Source: Pseudoalteromonas sp. 0303 (lineage in GTDB: Bacteria > Pseudomonadota > Gammaproteobacteria > Enterobacterales > Alteromonadaceae). Taken from it: DNA of 59,669 bases. The stretch spans positions 1-59,669 of the forward strand of contig NZ_JABVXF010000028.1 of the NCBI RefSeq assembly GCF_013349995.1, read 5' to 3'. Below are positions 27,242-35,854 of the stretch, one piece after another. The notes beneath the pieces are model-generated. The model saw nothing but the letters and a program-made list of their open reading frames with translations. It did no database searches and was not told the origin of the DNA. The position numbers and the translations under genes are program-made. Position 1 is the first letter of the stretch, and every line of letters begins with the position of its first letter.

Positions 27242-29397
27242 GTTGGTTGACACAATTACCACATAAGGATAGCGATATCTTAATGGTTTGCCACAAAAGC
27301 GATGGTGTGCGCTCACTAACTAAACAAGAATTTACTGAACAAGTGACTCGTTTGCTTCCTACCTTGGCTGAATTTGATACCCAAGGTGTTGCTTATCAGT
27401 TAGATAACACACCTGCTTGGTGTGTATTAGAAGCTGCGCTTAGCGAGCTTAAAAGAGTGGCAATTCCGCTACCAACGTTTTTTACTGCCCAGCAAATAGC
27501 GTTTGGTTTGCAAAACAGTGGGGCAGGGTTATTTGTATGTGACCGCGCTTACGAAGGTGAGCATGCAAGGTTAGTGGCGTTAGTCGATGTATGTAAGCAT
27601 TATCCTTTATATGTTTACCAATTGAGTAATACACAGCCTGTGCCATATTTTGCAAACACGCAAAAGATCACCTTTACGTCTGGCTCAACGGGCACACCAA
27701 AAGGCGTGTGTTTATCGCTTGAAAGCCAATTGCAGGTGGCAACATCACTTTATCAAAGCATTGGTTTAGAAAAACCAAACCATTTGTGTTTACTGCCACT
27801 ACCGGTCTTGCTTGAGAATTTAGCCGGTGTGTATGCGCCGCTATTAGCGGGCGGTACGGTTAATTTAGTGCCTTTAGCTGAACTTGGTTTTTCTGGTGCG
27901 CAGCTACTTGAACCACATAAATTAATAGTCGCAATTGAACGTACTGAGCCAAATACTCTTATTTTAGTGCCTGAACTACTGACTAGTTTAGTGGCTTTTG
28001 TAAAGCAAGGCTGGCAAGCACCTAAAAGCTTAAAGTTTATTGCAGTAGGTGGTGCTGTTGTAAGCCAAGCGCTTATTAAGCAAGCCCGTGAGCTCGGTTT
28101 ACCCGTTTATCAAGGTTATGGTTTGTCTGAATCGTCATCGGTAGTGAGTTTAAACACTCGCGATGATGATGACATCGACACCGCAGGGCGAGTGCTTAAG
28201 CACATTCAATACAAAATTGAAAATGGTCAGCTTTATATCAAAGGCTCATTGTTTTTAGGGTACTTAGGTCAAGCTGCACAAAATGCTGACGATTGGTATG
28301 CAACTGGCGATCTCGTCACTGAGCAAGAAGGTCGCTTGGTTATACAAGGCCGCTTGAAAAACCAACTTATCACCAGCTTTGGTCGCAATATCAGTGCTGA
28401 GTGGCCAGAGTCGTTATTGCTTAGCCACAGCCAGGTACAACAAGCGGTAGTGATTGGCGAAGGCCAGGCATTTTTAGCCGCACTTATCTATGCAAACCAA
28501 GCGATGAGTGACGCTGAACTTGCTGCCCATATTAGGGCACAAAACGCGCAACTACCCGAATACGCACAGATCAGAAAGTGGCATCGAATGGCAGAGCCTA
28601 TGAGTCACACGCAAGGTTTATTAACCAGCAATAATCGCCCCAAACGCGATGTTATTAATCAATTTTTTGCTACAGAGATTTCAGCACTTTATCAAGAGGC
28701 GACGAGCATGAGTCAATTTTTCAATACATTACAAGCAGAAACACAGAAAGAACGCGACTACCTTTTAGCTGCGCCGATTATTGGCCGCGTTTTTAAAGGT
28801 GAAGTAAGCCTAAGTGAATATGCATCGTTCTTAACGCAAGCTTATCACCATGTGAAGCATACAGTACCACTGTTGATGGCAGTCGGTGCAAAGCTGAGCG
28901 ATAAACAAGAGTGGTTGCGCGAAGCTGTTGCAGAATACATCGAAGAAGAATTAGGCCATCAAGAATGGGTGCTAAACGATATTGCAGCCTGTGGTTTTGA
29001 TAAAGAGCTAGTGCGCGATTCTCGTCCACAGTTTTCGACCGAATTAATGGTGTCGTACGCCTACGATACAATTAATCGCGGTAACCCTTTGGCATTTTTT
29101 GGCATGGTTCATGTGCTTGAAGGCACTTCGATTGCATTAGCCGATAATGCAGCAGGGCAAATCCGTGAGGTTGTAGGTTTACCTAAAAAGGCGTTTACCT
29201 ACCTTACTTCACACGGTGCACTTGATATTGAACATGTGAAGTTTTTCGAAAATCTCATGAACAAAATTGATAACGAGGACGACCAGCAAGCCATCATTCA
29301 CGCCGCAAAATGTTTTTATAAACTGTACGGCAATATTTTCCGTGACCTCGATATCGAGCCTTTCTTTAGCGAGGCTGACTTGGAGCAAAGCGCATGA
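27238..29397 (+). CDS. Adenylating (ANL) enzyme fused to haem-oxygenase-like di-metal oxidase
   Basis: 719 aa with two domains. Residues 1 to about 475: AMP-forming ligase with motif A3 FTSGSTGTPKG, A5 YQGYGLSESS, A7 YATGDLV and A8 GRLKNQLITSFGRN. At the A10 position the protein reads TSNNRPKR (463-470), so the usual catalytic lysine appears to be Arg467. Residues about 490-719: all-helical TenA/PqqC/UndA-like domain with EEELGH (569-574), an earlier AYHHVKH helix and DIEH (663-666), the ligand pattern of haem-oxygenase-like di-metal oxidases. A strong GGAGGT lies before the ATG. It overlaps both neighbours by four bases. It probably activates a carboxylic acid and oxidises it or a bound product; the substrate is unknown. 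Confidence 0.8.
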   Translation: MSWLTQLPHKDSDILMVCHKSDGVRSLTKQEFTEQVTRLLPTLAEFDTQGVAYQLDNTPAWCVLEAALSELKRVAIPLPTFFTAQQIAFGLQNSGAGLFVCDRAYEGEHARLVALVDVCKHYPLYVYQLSNTQPVPYFANTQKITFTSGSTGTPKGVCLSLESQLQVATSLYQSIGLEKPNHLCLLPLPVLLENLAGVYAPLLAGGTVNLVPLAELGFSGAQLLEPHKLIVAIERTEPNTLILVPELLTSLVAFVKQGWQAPKSLKFIAVGGAVVSQALIKQARELGLPVYQGYGLSESSSVVSLNTRDDDDIDTAGRVLKHIQYKIENGQLYIKGSLFLGYLGQAAQNADDWYATGDLVTEQEGRLVIQGRLKNQLITSFGRNISAEWPESLLLSHSQVQQAVVIGEGQAFLAALIYANQAMSDAELAAHIRAQNAQLPEYAQIRKWHRMAEPMSHTQGLLTSNNRPKRDVINQFFATEISALYQEATSMSQFFNTLQAETQKERDYLLAAPIIGRVFKGEVSLSEYASFLTQAYHHVKHTVPLLMAVGAKLSDKQEWLREAVAEYIEEELGHQEWVLNDIAACGFDKELVRDSRPQFSTELMVSYAYDTINRGNPLAFFGMVHVLEGTSIALADNAAGQIREVVGLPKKAFTYLTSHGALDIEHVKFFENLMNKIDNEDDQQAIIHAAKCFYKLYGNIFRDLDIEPFFSEADLEQSA

Positions 29398-30170
29398 GTA
29401 GCCCAGTTTGTGTGCTAACCGGTGCAACAGGGGGCATTGGCCGTGCTATTGCCCTTCGTCTTGCAAAAGAAGGTTGGCGTTTATTACTCGTTGGTAGAAA
29501 TATTAAGCAACTTGCTGCACTACAATTGGAATGTGGTAATGATGCTGAGTATTTTCAGGCCGACCTAAGTAACAGCGAATCTCGTGATGATCTTGCTAAG
29601 TTTGCTCAGCAAATTGGTGGTGCAAGGCTGCTTATCAATAACGCGGGGGTTAATGTGATGCAGGGTTTTACTGAAATCAGCGAGCAGCAAATTGATCACC
29701 TGTTAAATATTAACCTGCATGTGCCCATTAAATTGTGTCAGTTATTTTTACCACAAGTGACCCGCAATAAAGGCACGATTGTCAATATTGGTTCATCGTT
29801 TGGCAGCATTGGTTATCCGTATCAAACCTTGTACTGCGCAAGCAAATTTGGCCTAAGAGGGGTGACCGAAGCCCTTGCCAGAGAGCTCAGCCACAGTGAT
29901 GTGAAAGTGTTGTATTTAGCGCCTCGTGCCACCGATACCGCGATTAATTCGCCGCAAGTACGCGCGATGAACAAAGAGCTGGGTAACACCATGGATCCGC
30001 CAGAAAAAGTGGCTGATGCATTAATAGATTTAATTAAATCAAAAAAACGTCGTCGTTTTATTGGTTTTCCAGAAACATTATTTGCCCGTATTAACGGGGC
30101 ATTTCCATCATTAGTTGATAACGCAATAGCAAAACAACTTCCTAAAATTAAAAGTTTTTTTGCCAACTAA
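29394..30170 (+). CDS. SDR family oxidoreductase
   Basis: 258 aa classical short-chain dehydrogenase/reductase. Nucleotide-binding TGATGGIGRA near the N-terminus, NNAG motif (INNAGVN), Ser in NIGSSFGS and catalytic YxxxK in LYCASKFG. Arg at the end of the second strand (VGRN) suggests NADP(H). It overlaps the ANL-oxidase gene by four bases (ATGA), so it is translationally coupled and probably reduces a keto or aldehyde intermediate in the same pathway. Confidence 0.85.
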   Translation: MSSPVCVLTGATGGIGRAIALRLAKEGWRLLLVGRNIKQLAALQLECGNDAEYFQADLSNSESRDDLAKFAQQIGGARLLINNAGVNVMQGFTEISEQQIDHLLNINLHVPIKLCQLFLPQVTRNKGTIVNIGSSFGSIGYPYQTLYCASKFGLRGVTEALARELSHSDVKVLYLAPRATDTAINSPQVRAMNKELGNTMDPPEKVADALIDLIKSKKRRRFIGFPETLFARINGAFPSLVDNAIAKQLPKIKSFFAN

Positions 30171-30190
30171 ATTGATTAAGGTGAATGATT

Positions 30191-30838
30191 ATGACTAAAC
30201 TAAATTTTAAAGCCCTAATGATGTTAGGTGTTATCATGGCTGCGCCTGCAAAAGCCGACTTTAATAGCGATTTAAGTTCGGTGCAAAAGCAGTGGGCAGT
30301 GGTTAATTACGAATTAGTTGATGATGCGCAGTTAGATGCATTCGAAAAGTTAGCGAGCGAAACCGCAGAGTTTGCCAAAGCCAACGACCAGCAAGCAGCC
30401 AGCCATATTTGGTACGGCATTGTGTTATCTAGCTATGCAGGTGCAAAAGGGGGTTTAGGTGCACTAGGTCTTGCAAAAGATGCGAAAGCACAATTTGAAA
30501 AAGCGCTAAGCTTAGATCCAAAAGCGCTTGATGGCTCAGCATACACAAGCCTGGCAACCTTATACGGTAAAGTACCGGGTTGGCCAATTGGTTTTGGTGA
30601 TGATGATGAAGCCAAAAAACTGTTTAAAAAAGCGCTTGAGCTAAACCCGCGTGGTATCGATAGCAACTATTTATATGCGTCATTCCTATATGACGAGCGC
30701 AAGTATAAATCAGCTAGAGAGTTTTTATTGGTTGCACAGCAAGCGCCAGCGCGCCCTGAAAGACCAAAAGCAGATCTTTACCGCCAACAAGAAATTACTA
30801 AACTTCTGGCTAAGGTAGAGAAAAAAATAAAGAGATAA
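30191..30838 (+). CDS. Periplasmic TPR-repeat protein
   Basis: About 215 aa. Signal peptide ends near PAKA|DF. Two to three tetratricopeptide repeats follow (AKAQFEKALSLDPKA and AKKLFKKALELNPRG are the clearest), similar to TatT-like periplasmic TPR proteins. I prefer ATG 30191, eight bases after AAGGTGA, over ATG 30185. Lies between the biosynthetic genes and the two-component pair with short gaps (20 and 3 bases). Role unknown; probably a protein-binding scaffold in the periplasm. Confidence 0.7.
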   Translation: MTKLNFKALMMLGVIMAAPAKADFNSDLSSVQKQWAVVNYELVDDAQLDAFEKLASETAEFAKANDQQAASHIWYGIVLSSYAGAKGGLGALGLAKDAKAQFEKALSLDPKALDGSAYTSLATLYGKVPGWPIGFGDDDEAKKLFKKALELNPRGIDSNYLYASFLYDERKYKSAREFLLVAQQAPARPERPKADLYRQQEITKLLAKVEKKIKR

Positions 30839-30841
30839 ACT

Positions 30842-31501
30842 ATGCATTTATTGCTCGTTGAAGACGACCACTTAGTGGCAGAAGGCCTTTGTCGTTCTTT
30901 ACGTCAACAAGGATACAGTGTTGAACATAGTTCGACCGTTAAGTCAGCGATGCAATGGCTGCAAAATGATGAAATTGAGCTGGTAGTCCTTGATTTAGGG
31001 CTACCAGACGGTGATGGCATCGACATTTTAAAACACATCAAAAAGCATCGTAAAAACCTGCCCGTGGTTATTTTAACGGCTCGGGGTAGTATCGATGATA
31101 AAGTCATGGGGCTAGATTTAGGTGCTGATGATTACCTTGCAAAGCCTTTTGATCCCGCAGAATTATTTGCCCGTCTTCGGGTTGCCAGCAGGCGTGTGAC
31201 CCAAGCTCAGACCAGCACTTTAAAAGTCGGTGATGTTGAAATGGACACCGCCGCTTTTACCGTGAGTTTTCAAGGTGAGCCAGTAAACTTGCCACGTAAA
31301 GAGTTTATGCTTCTTAAAGCTTTGCTAGAAAACCAAGGCCGTGTGCAATCAAAACAGCAGTTAGAGAATAAACTGTATGAATGGGGCGAAGAGGTGGGAT
31401 CAAATACCATCGAAGTGCACATTCATCACTTGCGTAAAAAATTCCCAAAAGAGTTTATTAAAACCTTACGCGGCATTGGTTATGTGGTGGGTAAACGCTA
31501 G
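30842..31501 (+). CDS. OmpR-family response regulator (PmrA/QseB-like)
   Basis: 219 aa. Receiver domain with acidic pocket EDD, phospho-acceptor D51 in VLDLGLPDGDG and K101 in AKPFD, then a winged-helix DNA-binding domain. The stretch NKLYEWGEEVGSNTIEVH is typical of the PmrA/QseB/TctD group. Overlaps the kinase gene by one base (TAG/GTG). A PmrA-type box lies in front of this operon, so it probably controls its own expression and that of the biosynthetic genes. Confidence 0.88.
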   Translation: MHLLLVEDDHLVAEGLCRSLRQQGYSVEHSSTVKSAMQWLQNDEIELVVLDLGLPDGDGIDILKHIKKHRKNLPVVILTARGSIDDKVMGLDLGADDYLAKPFDPAELFARLRVASRRVTQAQTSTLKVGDVEMDTAAFTVSFQGEPVNLPRKEFMLLKALLENQGRVQSKQQLENKLYEWGEEVGSNTIEVHIHHLRKKFPKEFIKTLRGIGYVVGKR

Positions 31502-32811
31502 TGTCAATTCGTAAAAGACTGACTCTACTTATTTTGTCTATGGTGATCTTAACCTGCTTTTTGGCATTTACTAAAGGTTACCGTGAAAGTATGAATCAGG
31601 CTGAAGCACTGCTCGATAACGAGCTGGTAACGCTGGCACATGTGTTAATCGAGCAGCCACTCAGTAAAGAAACCCCAGCTTATACCAGTGATTTACCGCA
31701 GTTATTATTTCAAGTTTGGGTTGATGATAGCTTGGCCTCAAGCTCAAAATCATTGCAGCAAAATCTTAGTAATCAAAGTCAGTGGCAAACCGGGTTTAGT
31801 GTTGAGAACTTGGCTGGGCAACGAGTCAAAGTGTATCGCTTAAGCGAAGGCAATAAGCGAGTGCTTATTGCAGAGCCTTTGAGCAAACGTGTGGCACTAA
31901 CCGAAACCGTGATTTTGTCGGCCATGACGCCGCTGTTATGGAGTGTGCCTATCCTTGCCCTTCTTATTAGTGTATTTGTAAAACAAGGGCTTGCACCACT
32001 AACACGGTTATCAAATCAACTCAAACATCGTCAAGCAAATGACTTTACAGCTATTCCTTGGCAAACCCCAGAGCAAGAAATAAAACCCGTAATTAGCCGC
32101 TTAAATGATCTATTCAAACGGGTTGAAAGTGCCTATTTACGAGAGCGCTTTTTTGCCTCAGATGCGGCCCACGAACTGCGTACTCCGCTCAGTAGTTTAA
32201 AAATCAATGTGCATAATTTAGTGGCTCAAGGTGTTGAGAGTGTTGAGCTTGATGCGATGGAAAAAGGCGTTGATAAACTAAGCAATATCGTTGAACAAAT
32301 GCTGATTTTGGGGCGTACCTATCCAGAGCAATGGCAAGCGCAATTTAGCCCTGTGTCGGTGTTAGAAATTAGCCAGCAAGTTGCCTCTCAACTTTATGAT
32401 CGTATTGACGAAAAAGAGCACACAATTAGCATTGATGGCGATGATTTTATCATCGCCGGTGACGAATTCACCTTAGTTACTTTGTTTGGCAATTTACTAA
32501 GTAACGCCATAAAATATACCCCAGCTGCGGGAGAGATTTGTATTACTCTGAAAACCGAAAATAATCGTTTTATCTGGCAAATAGATGACTCGGGCCCCGG
32601 CATTGATGAAGCTCAAAAACAGCGTATTTTTAACCGTTTTTACCGTGTGGGTGGCGATAAACATCCATCAGGTGAACAAGGAGCCGGGCTTGGTATGGCC
32701 ATTGTTGAACACATAGTTTCGATTTATAACGCTGATATTACTTTAGCTGACAGTCACCTTGGTGGCTTGCGGGTGAGTGTCTCTTTTATGCAAGGAGATG
32801 TCAGTGAATAA
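31501..32811 (+). CDS. Sensor histidine kinase
   Basis: 436 aa inner-membrane kinase. TM1 at about 6-24, periplasmic sensor loop of about 110 residues, TM2 near 137-160, HAMP-like linker, HisKA with H224 in AHELRTPLSS, and HATPase with N in LLSNAIKYT, DSGPGI and GAGLGMAI. GTG start overlapping the regulator stop. The partner is the preceding regulator. The sensor loop lacks an obvious named domain; a metal ligand is suggested only by the cupredoxin and FTR1-like neighbours. Confidence 0.88.
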   Translation: MSIRKRLTLLILSMVILTCFLAFTKGYRESMNQAEALLDNELVTLAHVLIEQPLSKETPAYTSDLPQLLFQVWVDDSLASSSKSLQQNLSNQSQWQTGFSVENLAGQRVKVYRLSEGNKRVLIAEPLSKRVALTETVILSAMTPLLWSVPILALLISVFVKQGLAPLTRLSNQLKHRQANDFTAIPWQTPEQEIKPVISRLNDLFKRVESAYLRERFFASDAAHELRTPLSSLKINVHNLVAQGVESVELDAMEKGVDKLSNIVEQMLILGRTYPEQWQAQFSPVSVLEISQQVASQLYDRIDEKEHTISIDGDDFIIAGDEFTLVTLFGNLLSNAIKYTPAAGEICITLKTENNRFIWQIDDSGPGIDEAQKQRIFNRFYRVGGDKHPSGEQGAGLGMAIVEHIVSIYNADITLADSHLGGLRVSVSFMQGDVSE

Positions 32812-33151
32812 ATGGATTTTGGCAATTTCTATGCTGTTGCTATGTATGTCGTCTTGGCTTGCCTATGCCAAAGAGTACAAGCTAATCTTAAAAGATCACT
32901 TGTTTTACCCTGCTGAAATTAAAGTTCCTGCAAATAAAAAGCTACGGCTTTTGATAGAAAATAAAGATGACACTCCCGAAGAGTTCGATAGCTTTGACTT
33001 AAACCGCGAAAAAGTGCTTTATCCGGGGCGTACAAGTGTCATTTATATCGGACCGCTCAACCCAGGGCGTTATGACTTTTTTGGCGAATTTTCGCCTAAT
33101 ACAGCCCGAGGAACTGTCGTGGCTACGGAGGTGAATAATGCTGATAACTAG
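32798..33151 (+). CDS. Exported cupredoxin-like protein
   Basis: 117 aa. Signal peptide ends near AYA|KE, followed by a single cupredoxin-like domain of the type found beside FTR1 iron permeases (DDTPEEFDSFDLNREKV, IGPLNPGRYDFFGEF). In that subgroup a His usually follows FES; here it reads FDSFDL, so that ligand may be gone. ATG 32798 overlaps the kinase stop by 14 bases and the next gene overlaps this one by 14 bases. Probably periplasmic and metal- or electron-related. Confidence 0.75.
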   Translation: MSVNKWILAISMLLLCMSSWLAYAKEYKLILKDHLFYPAEIKVPANKKLRLLIENKDDTPEEFDSFDLNREKVLYPGRTSVIYIGPLNPGRYDFFGEFSPNTARGTVVATEVNNADN

Positions 33152-33884
33152 TTTATTAATGAGCATTAATCAGCTTTTGCCTGTGGTGATTTTAGCCGTG
33201 CTTTTGAGTTTAATTGTGCCTTTAAGTCAGCGCCAACTGAGTATTTATGCAGTGATTGGTACGCTACTAAGCTTAGTGTTTGTGCAAGGCGCTGCTTGGC
33301 TGAGCCAGTTGTTTGATCACAGAGGCTTAGAGTTCATTCAAATGCTGCTGTGTATTGTCATTTTTATCGCTGCATTAATTAGCTGTCAGCAACGAAAAAT
33401 GGCGGCTGCGCTGGCCTTGATTGCAACCATGACGTTGTATTTAAGCCATTACATGATTTATTTAGTCAGTTTTTGGCATAGCAGAGATACTGCTGAGCCA
33501 TTGCTACTGGGGACATGTTTAGGTGTGGGCATTTGTATTAGCTTTGGCGTGTTGTTGTTCTTTTTGCTTGAGAGTATTACTAAGCGCGTGGGCGTGCAGC
33601 CTTTGGTTGTGTTACTTGCTTTAAATGCAACAGCAAAGCTATTGATATTTCTTGATTTAGCGAGTCAGATCGATTTACTCGATGTGACCTCAAATTATTT
33701 AGATTGGCGTGGGTTTTTAGTTGAAAATTCAGAGCTTGGGCGCGTATTAAAAGCCTTAGTTGGCTACGAAGCCACGCCAAGTAAAACCGCGCTTTGGGTG
33801 TATATCATTGCTGCATTGGCATTTATCACCTTAGTTCGCGTGTTAAAAATTAAAAAGACCAAGGAGCCTGTATGCGGTTCTTAA
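33138..33884 (+). CDS. FTR1-like polytopic membrane protein lacking REGxE
   Basis: 248 aa with about seven hydrophobic segments. The C-terminal stretch SELGRVLKALVGYEATPSKT resembles the end of FTR1/EfeU iron permeases, and the cupredoxin neighbour is the usual FTR1 partner. However, the REGxE (REXXE) iron-binding motif expected in the first membrane segment is absent (SINQLLPVVILAVL instead), and only LLESI remains near the second site. It may have lost iron transport or changed substrate. GGAGGTG ribosome binding site; overlaps its neighbours by 14 and 13 bases. Confidence 0.65.
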   Translation: MLITSLLMSINQLLPVVILAVLLSLIVPLSQRQLSIYAVIGTLLSLVFVQGAAWLSQLFDHRGLEFIQMLLCIVIFIAALISCQQRKMAAALALIATMTLYLSHYMIYLVSFWHSRDTAEPLLLGTCLGVGICISFGVLLFFLLESITKRVGVQPLVVLLALNATAKLLIFLDLASQIDLLDVTSNYLDWRGFLVENSELGRVLKALVGYEATPSKTALWVYIIAALAFITLVRVLKIKKTKEPVCGS

Positions 33885-34576
33885 TAGTTAGTTTAAGTTG
33901 CTTGTTTTTAATAAGTATCAGCCAATTTGCGCAGGCAGATGGCATGGTGGTTGATAAGGTATATCACCCTTATGTGATGCCGTTTGAACGTGAAGTTGAG
34001 TGGCGCTTGGTGTCTAGGCAAACCGATAGCGGCAATGTGCTCGCACAGCGTGCAGGCTTTGGCGGCGCAATTAACGACACCATGAGCCTTGAAGGCTACT
34101 TGGTTGGCGAGCGCGATGATAACGGTGACTTTGGTTTATCTTCATATGAAGTGGAGTTACGCTGGCAGTTGGTCGAGCAAGGCCGTTTGTGGGCCGATTG
34201 GGGTGCGTTATTTGAGCTTGAAAAACAGCATACCCTAGATGCTTACGAAGCAACGACCGGCTTTTTATGGGAAAAAGAGTTTGGTCGTACAAGTCTGACT
34301 ATGAACGCTTTTTTAGTATATGAATGGGGGGCTGATATTGAAAACGAGTGGGAAAGTGAGTTTCGCTTACAGTATCGTTATCGCTATCGTTCGGCTTTTC
34401 AACCATCAATAGAAATCTACGCGGGTGAGGACTTTATTGGTGTGGGTCCAGGCTTTATTGGCTTACACAGATTTAGCCCTAAACGCCAGCTAAAATGGGA
34501 AGCAGGTTTTATTAGTGAACTTAGTCAATCAGGCAAAGATCATAGCTTTCGCTTGGCTTTAGAGTTTGAATTTTAA
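33872..34576 (+). CDS. Small outer-membrane beta-barrel protein
   Basis: 234 aa. Signal peptide cut near AQA|DG, then alternating amphipathic strands rich in Trp and Tyr (for example QYRYRYRSAFQPSIEIYAG), ending in FEF with a terminal Phe as expected for BamA-dependent barrels. I do not recognise the family. Last gene of the nine-gene operon, with a 13-base overlap and AAGGAG ribosome binding site. It may be a channel or receptor for the product or for a metal. Confidence 0.6.
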   Translation: MRFLIVSLSCLFLISISQFAQADGMVVDKVYHPYVMPFEREVEWRLVSRQTDSGNVLAQRAGFGGAINDTMSLEGYLVGERDDNGDFGLSSYEVELRWQLVEQGRLWADWGALFELEKQHTLDAYEATTGFLWEKEFGRTSLTMNAFLVYEWGADIENEWESEFRLQYRYRYRSAFQPSIEIYAGEDFIGVGPGFIGLHRFSPKRQLKWEAGFISELSQSGKDHSFRLALEFEF

Positions 34577-34776
34577 TGTCGATAGTGTTTGACTTATCTA
34601 ACTAACTCTATATAGTGGGCACCAGCTAGAAAGAAAGCGTGTAATTAATAAATCTTTATTTCGTTGTTGTATAAGTAATACTTGTAGTACCGTCCTGAAG
34701 TTTTTAAGTACCATCTCATTTTTTGCTACACCCGCCCATTAGGGCATGTTTAATTTTTTATATCAGGAATAATACT

Positions 34777-34986
34777 ATGTCTAACATCGTATCAGGTACA
34801 GTTAAGTGGTTTAACGAATCTAAAGGTTTTGGTTTCATCGAGCAAGAAAATGGTCCAGACGTTTTCGCTCACTTCAGCGCTATCAAAAGCGAAGGTTTCA
34901 AAACTTTAGCTGAAGGCCAACGTGTAGAGTTCACTCTTTCACAAGGTCAAAAAGGTCCTCAAGCGGATAACATCACTCCGTTATAA
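34777..34986 (+). CDS. Cold-shock protein (CspA family)
   Basis: 69 aa single cold-shock domain. RNP1 KGFGFIE and RNP2 VFAHFSAI are intact, starting with SGTVKWFNESKG. Binds single-stranded RNA/DNA and acts as an RNA chaperone. ATG 34777 is supported by homology and by an AGGAAT stretch upstream; the frame is open further upstream but that part is not protein-like. The 200 bases before it may form a structured leader, as in other csp genes, but I could not define it. Confidence 0.92.
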   Translation: MSNIVSGTVKWFNESKGFGFIEQENGPDVFAHFSAIKSEGFKTLAEGQRVEFTLSQGQKGPQADNITPL

Positions 34987-35012
34987 TTTTTACTTTTAGT
35001 AAAAATTAAGAA

Positions 35013-35039
35013 GAAGCAAGCTACGGCTTGCTTTTTTTA
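35013..35039 (+). terminator. Rho-independent terminator after csp
   Basis: AAGCAAGC / GCTTGCTT hairpin followed by a seven-base T-run. A second AT-only hairpin (TTTTTACT / AGTAAAAA) lies just before it at about 34987-35005. Confidence 0.85.
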
Positions 35040-35122
35040 TGCCTAAAAATTGACTGGGCTAGTGAATATTTCTATATTTAATGCAGCTATGTCATTAGAG
35101 TGTATTAATTATCTTAAAATAT

Positions 35123-35854
35123 TTGTTGTTAGCATGCCTAAGCTTTGCACCTGTAGTATTGGCAAAAGATAGTGTCACCATCTACACCGAGCAATTTCCG
35201 CCGTATAACTTCTCAAATAAAGGGCATTTAGAGGGCATTAATCTAAAGTTTGTTAAAGCAATGTGCGTTGATGCAAACATTGAATGCAAATTCGAGCTCT
35301 TACCTTGGTCTCGGGCATATCATTTAGCCCAGCAAAAGCAACTATCAGGTTTGGTCTCTACGGCACGTATTCCCGACCGTGAAGAGTTATTCAAGTGGAT
35401 TGGTCCAATGGCATCCTCTCGTAACTTTTTTTATCGTTTACAATCAAATGACCGTATTAATCCTATCGATTTATCGCAAGTGAAAGATCATAGCCTGTGT
35501 GTTGTTAGAGACAGCATTTACGAAAAATTTGTAGAGAGCATTGGCTTTGAAGGGGATAAAAACCTCCTCAAAGTGAGTCACTATTACGAGTGTATTAATT
35601 TATTTTTCAAAAATAAAATAGAGCTCATTATTGGATCTGAGCTTTCGTTTAAGTACCAATTAATGCAGTACGGTCACCAAGGGCGAGAAGTGGTTAAGTT
35701 AGTTGAGTTGCCTCTAAATGGCACGGTAGGAAACTTTCTCGCCTTAAATAAAGCCTTACCCGAAGAGCTAGTCAGCCGATTACAGGCAAGTTATGACAGG
35801 CTGAGTAAGCAAGGGTTATTAGAGACTTATATAGAGCAATATAAAGCAAATTAA
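35123..35854 (+). CDS. Periplasmic solute-binding protein (SBP_bac_3-like)
   Basis: 243 aa. Family 3 amino-acid-type solute-binding fold: TIYTEQFPPYNF, LPWSRAYHLA and IPDREELFKWIG. The start is odd. Between the in-frame stop at 35096 and TTG 35123 there is no ATG or GTG, yet the codons from ATT 35108 would add a lysine-bearing signal-peptide start (ILKYLLLACLS). Either TTG 35123 or a rare ATT start is used. No permease or ATPase is nearby, so it may feed a sensor or be an orphan receptor. It ends tail-to-tail with a paralogue. Confidence 0.75.
   Translation: MLLACLSFAPVVLAKDSVTIYTEQFPPYNFSNKGHLEGINLKFVKAMCVDANIECKFELLPWSRAYHLAQQKQLSGLVSTARIPDREELFKWIGPMASSRNFFYRLQSNDRINPIDLSQVKDHSLCVVRDSIYEKFVESIGFEGDKNLLKVSHYYECINLFFKNKIELIIGSELSFKYQLMQYGHQGREVVKLVELPLNGTVGNFLALNKALPEELVSRLQASYDRLSKQGLLETYIEQYKAN

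Noticed and set aside
28680..29397. Calling the C-terminal domain a TenA thiaminase or transcriptional regulator
   Set aside because: There are no thiamine genes nearby, and the EEELGH and DIEH ligand pattern fits a di-metal oxidase better.
26600..34576. A prophage or integrative element as explanation of the nine-gene operon
   Set aside because: No integrase, att repeats, tRNA or phage genes; codon use resembles the neighbours.
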